DNA of 64,000 bases from CPC320 sp002684375 (lineage in GTDB: Bacteria; Pseudomonadota; Alphaproteobacteria; Rhodobacterales; Rhodobacteraceae). The translations under genes and the position numbers were made by a program. Numbering within the stretch: position 1 is the first letter of the stretch; each line of letters starts with the position of its first letter. The notes below the pieces were generated by a model. The model had not been told where the DNA came from. It worked only from the letters and a program-made list of their open reading frames with translations, and searched no databases. The stretch spans positions 8,455 to 72,454 of the forward strand of contig CBFIHZ010000021.1 of assembly GCA_965662545.1 (NCBI GenBank), written 5' to 3'. Below, in pieces: positions 18,139-25,330 of the stretch.

Positions 18139-18229
18139 TCAAGTCTCTCCCATTGGGCGCAAATCTAAACGATCACCCGACGCTTGCAAGGGCGTTGCGC
18201 ATTTGTGCGTCATATTCTAGATCAGGGCC

Positions 18230-18748
18230 ATGAAACGAAATATACTCTTGCATCCCGATCCTCGGTTGAAAAAAACCGCCACTCCTGTGGCTGATCTGTC
18301 TGACGGCCTGCGACGGTTGGCAGATGATATGGTGGAAACCATGTATGCCGCGCCTGGCATCGGTTTGGCTGCACCGCAAGTGGGCGTGCTTGAGCGGTTG
18401 ATCGTACTCGACTGTACGCCAGATGACAGCGCTGAGCGCGGACTTTTGGTTATGTTCAACCCCCAGATTATTGCGCAGTCTGAGGACACCAGCAGTTATG
18501 AAGAGGGCTGTCTGTCGATCCCGGACCACTACGGTCAAGTGACGCGCCCCGCCGAGGTGACGGTGACATGGCTGGATCGTGACGGCATCCCTCAGCAACA
18601 AGATTTTTCCGGGCTCTGGTCGACCTGTGTTCAGCACGAGATCGACCATCTGGATGGTAAATTATTTATTGAATACCTCGGCATAATGAAGCGACAGCTG
18701 ATTACCCGGAAAATGCAAAAGCTCAAGCGCGAGCGGGCACGTGCATGA
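18230..18748 (+). CDS. def: Peptide deformylase (active copy)
   Basis: 172 aa with all three deformylase motifs intact. G43-IGLAAPQ50 is motif I. E92-GCLS96 carries the metal-ligand Cys94. HEIDH at 136-140 carries metal ligands His136 and His140 and catalytic Glu137. It removes the N-formyl group from nascent proteins using Fe2+. It is the first of three deformylase-like genes followed by fmt, all overlapping or nearly touching. It overlaps the next gene by 4 bp (ATGA). This copy is expected to be the housekeeping enzyme. Confidence 0.95.
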   Translation: MKRNILLHPDPRLKKTATPVADLSDGLRRLADDMVETMYAAPGIGLAAPQVGVLERLIVLDCTPDDSAERGLLVMFNPQIIAQSEDTSSYEEGCLSIPDHYGQVTRPAEVTVTWLDRDGIPQQQDFSGLWSTCVQHEIDHLDGKLFIEYLGIMKRQLITRKMQKLKRERARA

Positions 18749-19245
18749 GCGTTCTACCGATCCTGACATGGCCTGATCCGCGCCTGTCCCAGCGCTGCGC
18801 ACCCGTGGCGCATGCCTCTGACCTTGCCGAGGTCATCGCCGATCTGTTCGAGACCATGTATGCGGCGCAAGGTCGGGGTCTTGCCGCCCCGCAGGTTGGG
18901 ATATTGCAGCAGTTTTTTGTGATGGATTGTGGCTGGAAAGAAGGAGAGCCAACGCCCAAAGTCTGTATCAATCCAACGATCCTACAGAGTTCGGAGGAAA
19001 TTGCCACTCGGCCTGAAGCCTGTCTGTCTCTGCCAGGCATTACGGCAGATATCATTCGGCCCACCCGCATTAAATTGCAAAGTTATGATCTGGACGGCCG
19101 AAAACAGCTCTGGCAACTTGACGGATTCGAAGCCACCTGCGCCCAACATGAGTTTGATCATCTGCAAGGTCTGGTCACCTTGGACCGCGTTGATCCGGCA
19201 GACCGGCCACAGCTTGAGGCGCGCTACAGCGCGGCGATGGCATGA
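18745..19245 (+). CDS. Peptide deformylase paralogue 2 (metal site kept, motifs altered)
   Basis: 166 aa, clearly a deformylase. Motif I reads GRGLAAPQ (43-50; an Arg where the family has a hydrophobic residue), motif II reads EACLS (91-95; Ala for Gly, Cys93 kept), and motif III is HEFDH (135-139). Metal ligands and the catalytic Glu are all present, so activity is possible with altered specificity. The C-terminus is shorter than that of the first copy and lacks the Lys/Arg-rich tail. It is translationally coupled to the first def by an ATGA overlap. Confidence 0.88.
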   Translation: MSVLPILTWPDPRLSQRCAPVAHASDLAEVIADLFETMYAAQGRGLAAPQVGILQQFFVMDCGWKEGEPTPKVCINPTILQSSEEIATRPEACLSLPGITADIIRPTRIKLQSYDLDGRKQLWQLDGFEATCAQHEFDHLQGLVTLDRVDPADRPQLEARYSAAMA

Positions 19246-19255
19246 GGGGGGTGTT

Positions 19256-19750
19256 ATGACCGCACGGCTGTGTATTCCCTGGCCAGATAAGCGGCTGCAA
19301 ACGGTGGCCGCTGCGGTGGGCGCAATTACAGATGAGATCCATGGGATCTGGGCTGACATGATCGACACAATGGAGGCGATGCCCGGCGTTGGGTTGGCGG
19401 CACCACAAATCGGTGTTTTATTGCGTTTGGCGGTGGTGGATGCCAGCGAAAGCCGTGGTCAGGCGATCCGTATGGCTAACCCTGAAATTCTGCATGCCTC
19501 AATCGAGTTGCGGCCCCATGACGAGGGCAGTCCCAACCTGCCGGGGGTTTGGGCCCCGATCAAGCGGCCGCGGGCTGTAACGGTGCAGTTTATGAATGCC
19601 GATGGGGTTTTGGAACAGCGCGATTTCGTTGGGCTCTGGGCGACATCGGTGCAGCATCAGATTGATCATCTGAATGGTCGGATGTATTTTGACAACTTGT
19701 CAAAAGTGAAACGTGATATGTTGCTGCGCAAGGCGAGGAAACGCGCGTGA
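19256..19750 (+). CDS. Deformylase-like protein 3, predicted inactive (Cys and Glu lost)
   Basis: 164 aa from the ATG at 19256, 10 bp after the previous gene with a GGGGGG-rich ribosome-binding region; the open frame extends back to 18929 inside the other gene. Motif I is intact (GVGLAAPQ, 44-51). Motif II is EGSPN (90-94), with Ser92 in place of the metal-ligand Cys. Motif III is HQIDH (134-138), with Gln135 in place of the catalytic Glu. Both changes should abolish normal metal-dependent hydrolysis. The C-terminal Lys/Arg tail resembles that of the first copy. The frame is intact, so it is not a decaying gene. Role unknown: perhaps a binding or regulatory pseudo-enzyme. Confidence 0.85.
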   Translation: MTARLCIPWPDKRLQTVAAAVGAITDEIHGIWADMIDTMEAMPGVGLAAPQIGVLLRLAVVDASESRGQAIRMANPEILHASIELRPHDEGSPNLPGVWAPIKRPRAVTVQFMNADGVLEQRDFVGLWATSVQHQIDHLNGRMYFDNLSKVKRDMLLRKARKRA

Positions 19751-20658
19751 GACTAATTTTTATGGGCACACCGGATTTTTCGGTGCCGGTGTTAGAGGCG
19801 CTGGTCGCAGCCGGCCACGAGATCGCTTGCGTGTATTGCCAGCCGCCGCGTCCGGCCGGGCGGGGTAAAAAACTGCGCCCAACGCCGGTACAGGCCCGCG
19901 CCGAAGCGCTGGGGCTGGTGGTGCGTCACCCGCTGTCCTTCAAAGAGCCCGGTGTCGTGTCCGAATTTGCCGCGTTTGGCGCGGATCTGGCTGTGGTGGT
20001 GGCATATGGGTTGATCTTGCCACAGACTGTATTGGATGAACCAACCTATGGCTGCGTAAATATTCATGCATCCCTGCTGCCGCGCTGGCGTGGGGCGGCA
20101 CCTATTCACCGCGCTATCATGTCTGGCGATGCCGAGACCGGGGTTTGCATCATGCAAATGGAGGCCGGGTTGGATACCGGGCCGGTATTGGCGCGCCAAA
20201 GCACGCCGATTGGCGCTGCTGAAACCACGGGGGGGCTGCACGACAGATTATCGGCGCTTGGGGCCGCATTGATCGTGCAGGTCTTGCCTCAGTTACCGGG
20301 ATTGGCGGCTGTCACCCAGTCAGATGATGGCGTGCTTTACGCGGCCAAAATCGAAAAATCTGAGGCGGTCATAGATTGGGTCCAACCGGCATCCAAGATT
20401 GACCATCAAATTCGTGCACTTGCGCCGTTTCCAGGGGCTTGGACGTTGATTAATGGCGAACGGGTTAAACTTTTGGGTTCAGAGTGCGGTGCCGGATCTG
20501 CCGCACCGGGAACGGTCTTGGACGCGTCTTTGACCATCGCCTGCGGTACGGGCGCCCTGTGTGTGACCCGGGCACAAAGGGCTGGAAAAGCGGCACAGGA
20601 TGTTGGCGAATTTCTACGGGGTTGGCCGGTACCTGCGGGACTTAAACTCGGTTTCTAA
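19747..20658 (+). CDS. fmt: Methionyl-tRNA formyltransferase
   Basis: 303 aa from GTG 19747, overlapping the preceding stop (GTGA). It starts MRLIFMGTPDFSVPVLEAL, as in Fmt. It contains the formyl-tetrahydrofolate site NIHASLLPRWRGAAP, with Asn and His of the catalytic trio, and later GLDTGPVL with the Asp. The C-terminal ~100 residues form the tRNA-binding OB domain. It formylates Met-tRNAi. Placing it directly after three deformylase-type genes couples making and removing the formyl group. Confidence 0.96.
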   Translation: MRLIFMGTPDFSVPVLEALVAAGHEIACVYCQPPRPAGRGKKLRPTPVQARAEALGLVVRHPLSFKEPGVVSEFAAFGADLAVVVAYGLILPQTVLDEPTYGCVNIHASLLPRWRGAAPIHRAIMSGDAETGVCIMQMEAGLDTGPVLARQSTPIGAAETTGGLHDRLSALGAALIVQVLPQLPGLAAVTQSDDGVLYAAKIEKSEAVIDWVQPASKIDHQIRALAPFPGAWTLINGERVKLLGSECGAGSAAPGTVLDASLTIACGTGALCVTRAQRAGKAAQDVGEFLRGWPVPAGLKLGF

Positions 20659-20681
20659 AGGTATTTGGGCTGCATTGCGCT

Positions 20682-21125
20682 TTAAGGCACTGGCAGTAAA
20701 TCAAGTTGAGCGCGGATAAAATGCAACGCCTTGTGAAATCGATGCTCAAAGCTGTCTGGTAGCGGCTGTCGCACTGGGTGCCAGAAAAATCCAAACAGTT
20801 GCCCGCCGTCATCAGCGCATTTATGCTGCCAGCTGTCGGGTAAAGGGTCCGTCTGGACCACAAAGAAATGCCACTTTTCACCTGATTGGATCGCGTTTGA
20901 TGAACCCAGCATCGTGGTAATGGCTTGGGCCGTTATACCGGCTTCTTCGTATAATTCGCGCAGGGCTGCTGCTGCGGGGGTTTCACCGGCCTCAACTGTG
21001 CCTTTGACGAACTGATGCCCGGCTAAAGGATGACAAAACGCAAGTATCTCGCACTTGCCTTGGGGGCTGCGCAACACCACAGGGCAGGCTTTGTCTGTTG
21101 CGGCCCTCTGCCCGCCGTCTGTCAT
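20682..21125 (-). CDS. NUDIX hydrolase
   Basis: 147 aa. The Nudix box is complete: GTVEAGE, then RELYEEAGI, matching G-x5-E-x7-REUxEExGU. The substrate is a nucleoside diphosphate linked to another group and cannot be assigned. The gene overlaps the downstream end of rnhA by 4 bp (start 21125, rnhA stop 21122), so rnhA and this gene are probably cotranscribed on the minus strand. It is convergent with fmt. Confidence 0.88.
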   Translation of the reverse strand: MTDGGQRAATDKACPVVLRSPQGKCEILAFCHPLAGHQFVKGTVEAGETPAAAALRELYEEAGITAQAITTMLGSSNAIQSGEKWHFFVVQTDPLPDSWQHKCADDGGQLFGFFWHPVRQPLPDSFEHRFHKALHFIRAQLDLLPVP

Positions 21126-21574
21126 GGTTTGAAAGGATCCATCCCGGCGCGGGCAAGCGCATCGGCGGCTTCATTTTCGGGGTGGCCGGCATGGCCCTTG
21201 ACCCATTTCCAGATCACGTTGTGGCGCGCTTGCGCCTCATCCAACCGCTGCCATAATTCCACGTTTTTCACCGGCTTTTTTCCCGCCGTTTTCCAGCCGT
21301 TGCGTTTCCAGCCATGCATCCATTGCGTGATGCCGTTTTTGACATAGGTGCTGTCCGTGAAGATGGTGATTTCACTGGGCCTGTCCAGCGTTTCCAGCGC
21401 ATTGATCGCGGCCAGTAATTCCATCCGGTTGTTCGTGGTCACGGCTTCGCCGCCCTTCAGGTCGCGTTGTTTAAGAACAGTTTGACCGTCTTTGGCTTGC
21501 ATTAGCACCCCCCAGCCGCCGGGGCCCGGGTTGCCGCTGCAGGCGCCGTCGGTATAGGCGAACAACTCAGCCAT
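21122..21574 (-). CDS. rnhA: Ribonuclease HI
   Basis: 150 aa from the ATG at 21574, which gives the normal start MAELFAYTDGACSGNPGPGG. The catalytic acids are Asp9 (YTDG), Glu52 (NNRMELLAA), Asp74 (FTDSTYV) and an Asp in ENEAADALA near the end. The KWVKGHAGHPENE segment is typical. It degrades the RNA of RNA-DNA hybrids, including R-loops and primers. An open frame extends 24 codons upstream inside the methyltransferase gene and is probably not translated. The genes overlap by 8 bp. Confidence 0.94.
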   Translation of the reverse strand: MAELFAYTDGACSGNPGPGGWGVLMQAKDGQTVLKQRDLKGGEAVTTNNRMELLAAINALETLDRPSEITIFTDSTYVKNGITQWMHGWKRNGWKTAGKKPVKNVELWQRLDEAQARHNVIWKWVKGHAGHPENEAADALARAGMDPFKP

Positions 21575-22160
21575 GCGCGGCCACCACAATCCAGTCGGCT
21601 TCGGTGCCGTCCAAGCCAATGGTCCGGCCATGATCTGTTTCGTCAACGGTCAGTCCGGCCGCACCCAGCAGGGCGATTAACTCGGGTTCGGAATAATAGC
21701 TATAGAAGCGGCCGATCGCATCACGCTGACTGCCGCTGCCTAGTTTCATCCCGATGTGGAAGGCGCCACCGGGTTTGAGTGCGGTGACCAGCGCCGCGAG
21801 GTGGCCCGGCATCGCCTCTTTACTGGCGTGCAACAGACAGAAATTTGCCCATATGCCATCGTAAATATTGGTCCCTGTGATCTGATCAAAGGTGGCTTGC
21901 CACGCGGTGACCCCATCGTGTTGGGCGGCCATAGCCACCATTTCAGCCGATCCGTCCATGGCATCAACCTGCAGCCCCTCGGTGGCCATACGATTTGCGG
22001 CGAGACCGGGCCCACACCCTAAATCCAGCACGCGCCCGCGGGTGCGCACCTTGGCGATAAAGCGCTCAAGATAGGGGTTTTCCTTGTTATCGCTGTCAAT
22101 CATTTCGGCATAGTCCGCCGCTTTTGCATCATAAACTCGGAGCGTTTCTATGTCTGTCAT
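21567..22160 (-). CDS. Class I SAM-dependent methyltransferase
   Basis: 197 aa from the ATG at 22160, with AGGA about 8-10 bases upstream; the longer frame to 22364 has repetitive, non-family sequence. Motif I for S-adenosylmethionine is VLDLGCGPGLAANRMA, with the acidic motif II residue in VDAMDGSAEMV. It resembles small-molecule methyltransferases of the UbiE/TehB kind. The substrate is unknown. It heads a minus-strand group methyltransferase-rnhA-NUDIX with overlapping ends. Confidence 0.85.
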   Translation of the reverse strand: MTDIETLRVYDAKAADYAEMIDSDNKENPYLERFIAKVRTRGRVLDLGCGPGLAANRMATEGLQVDAMDGSAEMVAMAAQHDGVTAWQATFDQITGTNIYDGIWANFCLLHASKEAMPGHLAALVTALKPGGAFHIGMKLGSGSQRDAIGRFYSYYSEPELIALLGAAGLTVDETDHGRTIGLDGTEADWIVVAAHG

Positions 22161-22268
22161 GAGATGGTTCCTGCACAGGAGAAAATTTGTTAGCCCTAAA
22201 TTAGAAGCCGAACGGGTTGGCTCAACTGTATTATAGCTCTTTGGAGATGTCATCGCAGTTTTACGTTG

Positions 22269-22335
22269 GACCGTCTGAACCGGAATGTTTGCACCAGACC
22301 GTTTACAACTGGGTACACCAGACCGCTTACACTGG
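22269..22335. repeat. Three imperfect GACCG-containing repeats upstream of the methyltransferase gene
   Basis: GACCG occurs at 22269, 22297 and 22321. The last two sit in near-identical 20-21-bp units, CACCAGACCG(T/C)TTACA(A)CTGG, at 22292-22312 and 22316-22335. They lie 110-175 bp upstream of the methyltransferase start and just past or over the 3' end of the DUF3429 gene. They could be repressor sites or a small duplication. There are too few copies and too much variation for CRISPR. Confidence 0.45.
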
Positions 22336-22761
22336 CGCGCCAAACCACAGGCATGCGCAGACAATAATAGTTAATGGCAAGCGCAATCCCAACCACCAAG
22401 GCGGCGCCAGTCGCAACCGCCAAAAAACCAGATCAAGTACGAAAACAGCGCCAAACCCGTAAAGCAGATCCTGGGGCGTGTGCACATAAAAAAATACATA
22501 AAGGGCTGGCGCAACCGAAAGCCCATAGACAAGCAGGGTCATCTTCCCTGTCGAGAGCGTTGCAAACCCCCATAAAACGCCGGCCATAAACACCAAAATG
22601 ATCCGGCCATAGTTCAGCATTAATCCCGCCCCGTCGTCCCAATAGGGCAGCCAGGGCTGTAGTTCGGCGACAGGAGGCAGGCCCATGTTGAGCAGAGCGG
22701 CATAGACCAAAGGCAATGCTCCGGCGAGGGCCAGAAAAAACGGGATACGCGGGGCGGTCAT
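22327..22761 (-). CDS. DUF3429 inner-membrane protein
   Basis: 144 aa with about five transmembrane helices, starting PRIPFFLALAGALPLVYAALL and containing WDDGAGLMLNYGRIILVFMAGVLWG, read from positions 42-66, the core of DUF3429. Function unknown. Its ATG overlaps (ATGA) the stop of an uncertain upstream minus frame at 22758-23117. The 3' end runs into the small repeat region. Confidence 0.8.
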   Translation of the reverse strand: MTAPRIPFFLALAGALPLVYAALLNMGLPPVAELQPWLPYWDDGAGLMLNYGRIILVFMAGVLWGFATLSTGKMTLLVYGLSVAPALYVFFYVHTPQDLLYGFGAVFVLDLVFWRLRLAPPWWLGLRLPLTIIVCACLWFGAPV

Positions 22762-23506
22762 AAATATCTTGCTACAAGATGGGCAGGATGTTTGAGCATC
22801 GGTAAGGTCCTCTTGAGTGGCGCTAATGGCTCTGCCAGATGCATGCAGACTGCCAACTTCGCACCATCTGAGAAAAACAATAGAGATTCAGGCGCACAAA
22901 CACTGTCTTTTGACAAAGCAAAAGTGCCAGATGGCGCTGTTTTGGGACTTGGGGCTTTAAGGCAAACCGGCGCATGACACGCGTTTAGATGGCTATCTGT
23001 GGTCATTTGTAGCTTTGTTTGGCGTGTTTTAGGCCTGCGTTTCATAAGAGTTGTTAACCTTTTTGAATACGCAATCAGTATAGGTGAAAGGGTCCAAGAG
23101 GTAAATCTGCAGACCAAGGGACGTCGATGAAATTTTGAAAAGAAGATGGGTTGGAATACAATGCTTGTTGCAGCAGTTTACGGGTTAAAAGATTTTGAAA
23201 TTGATAGTTTGCAAAAATCGTGTTGGCAGTCTCTGTGGGGATGATTTTTAAGGTTGAACAGTCAACCATACGCCATGATTGGGGTTGTTGAGAATATCAT
23301 TGGCGCGGCCTGCCGGTGTCGTTTTGGCCTGGAACTAAACCCAAAACCTGTATCGCCACCGCTCAGTTTGTGTTCTCTGCCTTTGATTAAAACAGGTCAG
23401 ATTATGATTTTGCGACAAGCTGTGCTTTGCGCGACACATGTCCATTGACGTGCCGGTATTGGCTGACAGCGGGCTCTGTAGCCCACTGTCCGCTCTTGTT
23501 TTCGCA
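22762..23506. other. 745-bp region without a convincing gene
   Basis: Two short frames overlap here: plus 22792-22977 (TTG start, 61 aa) and minus 22758-23117 (119 aa, whose stop overlaps the DUF3429 start as ATGA). Neither resembles a known family, so neither is called. 23040-23260 is AT-rich. At 23464-23490 there is a hairpin, GACAG-C-GGGCT / AGCCC-A-CTGTC with a 4-nt loop and one mismatch. It lies 17 bp beyond the stop of the NYN gene and has no U-run on either strand. Confidence 0.5.
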
Positions 23507-24076
23507 CTACGCGACGGCCTCTGTATCCGTCGGTGCATAGGGCTCTTCGCGGCTTGGCCGGCCAAGGACGTCTTTCAACTCGTCTAGTTCAATAAAGTTG
23601 TCCGCTTGACGCCGAAGTTCATCGGCAATCATTGGGGGTTGGCTGCGGATGGTCGAGACAACAGACACCCGTACGCCCTGACGTTGCAGGCTTTCGATAA
23701 GCGGGCGAAAATCGCCATCGCCGGAAAACAAAACAATATGGTCAACGCTTGAGGCCAGTTCCATCGCATTGACTGCCAGCTCAATATCCATATTGCCTTT
23801 GACTTTACGGCGGCCCTGACTGTCGGTATATTCTTTTGCGGCTTTGGTCACCATGGTGAAGCCATTGTAATTCAACCAGTCAACTAACGGTCTGATGGGC
23901 GAATATTCTTCATTGTCAAGCAATGCGGTGTAATAAAATGCCCGTAGCATTTTCCCACGGCGCATGAATTCTTGTCGGAGTAGCTTGTAGTCTATATCAA
24001 AACCCAGAGACTTGGCTGCCGCGTATAGGTTGGATCCGTCTATGAAGAGCGCTAGTCGCTCGTCTTTGTAAAACAT
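23507..24076 (-). CDS. NYN-domain (LabA/DUF88, PIN-like) protein
   Basis: 189 aa. The PIN-like NYN fold is visible from LALFIDGSNLYAAAKSLGFDIDY at residues 8-30 (acidic Asp13), a central Asp in NMDIELAVNAMEL, and IVLFSGDGDFRPLIESLQ with further catalytic-type Asp residues. These acids form a metal-dependent RNase site in the family. The C-terminus is short and acidic. The biological target is unknown. It is divergent from folK; a GTAAGGCG-type element lies upstream but the ribosome-binding site is not clear-cut. Confidence 0.87.
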   Translation of the reverse strand: MFYKDERLALFIDGSNLYAAAKSLGFDIDYKLLRQEFMRRGKMLRAFYYTALLDNEEYSPIRPLVDWLNYNGFTMVTKAAKEYTDSQGRRKVKGNMDIELAVNAMELASSVDHIVLFSGDGDFRPLIESLQRQGVRVSVVSTIRSQPPMIADELRRQADNFIELDELKDVLGRPSREEPYAPTDTEAVA

Positions 24077-24169
24077 TAAAAAGTCCTTCCGAATAAACGC
24101 CTTACCTTTTAGTTATTTTGTTGACTATAAATCTTGGTAAACCGCGAGATGTAAATTAGGTGAAGTGAA

Positions 24170-24799
24170 GTGCCACAATGTAAGCAAATAGATAATATTG
24201 ATCAGAATACCATATCGCCAAAAGCCATGTCCCCGCTCTCAAAAGGATGTATATACATTGCTATTGGGGGCAATCACCACTTTGAATTGTGTAATGTTGT
24301 GACAAAAATAAGCATGGCACTGTCTGATTTTGAACTTGCAGGTATCAAAATACGCAGTGTGAGCAGATTTTTCTCTACTCCGTGCTTTCCCGTGGGTGCA
24401 GGACCGGATTTTGTGAATGCCGTCGTTTCCATTGATTGGCACGGAGATGCTGATTCGCTGTTGTGTGAATTGCAGGCACTTGAGGCGCGGCACGGTCGTG
24501 AAAGAAGCCAACGCTGGGGTCAGCGCACACTCGATCTGGATCTGATCGCAATGGGCACATCAGTGCTGCCTGATCTGAAAGAGTTTTCCCGTTGGCGCGA
24601 TCTTTCACTGGATAGGCAGATGGTTGAAAGCCCCAAAAAGTTAATCCTGCCCCATCCCCGCCTGCAAGACAGAGCCTTTGTTCTGGTGCCGCTGGCTGAT
24701 ATCGCAGGCGACTGGTGTCATCCGATATCAGGGGTCAGCGTACGTCAGATGGTTAATGCACTATCGCCCGGTGATGTGGAAGCCGTGCGCCCGTTATGA
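24170..24799 (+). CDS. folK: 2-amino-4-hydroxy-6-hydroxymethyldihydropteridine pyrophosphokinase
   Basis: 209 aa from the GTG at 24170 (AGGTGA 6 bases upstream), or 190 aa from ATG 24227, which gives the more usual family start but has no Shine-Dalgarno. HPPK signatures are present: IYIAIGGN near the N-terminus, RWGQRTLDLDLIAMG in the centre (ATP/Mg2+-binding Asp pair), and LPHPRLQDRAFVLVPLADIA. It pyrophosphorylates 6-hydroxymethyl-dihydropterin in folate synthesis. It has about 20 extra N-terminal residues if GTG is used. It precedes rpoZ by 156 bp. Confidence 0.9.
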   Translation: MPQCKQIDNIDQNTISPKAMSPLSKGCIYIAIGGNHHFELCNVVTKISMALSDFELAGIKIRSVSRFFSTPCFPVGAGPDFVNAVVSIDWHGDADSLLCELQALEARHGRERSQRWGQRTLDLDLIAMGTSVLPDLKEFSRWRDLSLDRQMVESPKKLILPHPRLQDRAFVLVPLADIAGDWCHPISGVSVRQMVNALSPGDVEAVRPL

Positions 24800-24955
24800 C
24801 CCTGTCTGCGGTGACGGGTTATGAGTCTCCACTATGATCCAAAACTTTTGCGCCAGTAGTAAACGCTGTGATCTGCGCGATTCTCGCTTGTCAAGTGGCG
24901 TCGCTGTCGTTAGAAGAAGATCTTTCTGAAGCTATCCCAACCTATGGAGACTCCG

Positions 24956-25309
24956 ATGGCGCGCGTTACAGTCGAAGATTGTGTAGACAAAGTACCAAAC
25001 CGTTTTGATTTGGTCATGTTGGCGGCCCATCGTGCGCGTGAAATTTCCGCTGGTGGTGTAATCACCGTTGATCGCGATAACGACAAGAACCCCGTGGTCG
25101 CCCTGCGCGAGATCGCAGATGAGACCCAGGCAGCGGCTGATTTGCACGAGCGGTTGGTAGAATCCAACCAGACCCAAATCGAAGTTGATGAGCCGGAAGA
25201 AGATTCGATGGCACTGCTTATGGGCGCAGAGGCCGATCAGCCCGCCGAAGAAGAAATGTCGGAAGAAAAGCTGCTTCGCGCTCTCATGGAAGCTCAGAAT
25301 CAAACCTGA
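24956..25309 (+). CDS. rpoZ: RNA polymerase omega subunit
   Basis: 117 aa from ATG 24956, preceded by GGAGA five bases upstream; an in-frame ATG at 24944 would add four residues. The start MARVTVEDCVDKVPNRFDLVM is classical omega (residues 1-21), followed by AAHRAREIS, with an acidic C-terminal tail typical of Alphaproteobacteria. Omega supports assembly of the beta' subunit and contributes to ppGpp sensing. It is followed 21 bp later by the ppGpp synthetase/hydrolase gene, as in relatives. Confidence 0.96.
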   Translation: MARVTVEDCVDKVPNRFDLVMLAAHRAREISAGGVITVDRDNDKNPVVALREIADETQAAADLHERLVESNQTQIEVDEPEEDSMALLMGAEADQPAEEEMSEEKLLRALMEAQNQT

Positions 25310-25330
25310 CGTTCAGAAAGGTCGCACCCC

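Noticed and set aside
22269..22335. CRISPR-like array
   Set aside because: Only two close copies and one partial, uneven spacing (28 and 24 bp), no cas genes.
22758..23117. 119-codon minus frame overlapping the DUF3429 start
   Set aside because: The ATGA overlap hinted at coupling, but composition and lack of any family resemblance do not support it. Left as part of an unexplained gap.
23254..23448. 64-codon plus frame in the gap before the NYN gene
   Set aside because: No ribosome-binding site, no family resemblance, AT-rich surroundings.
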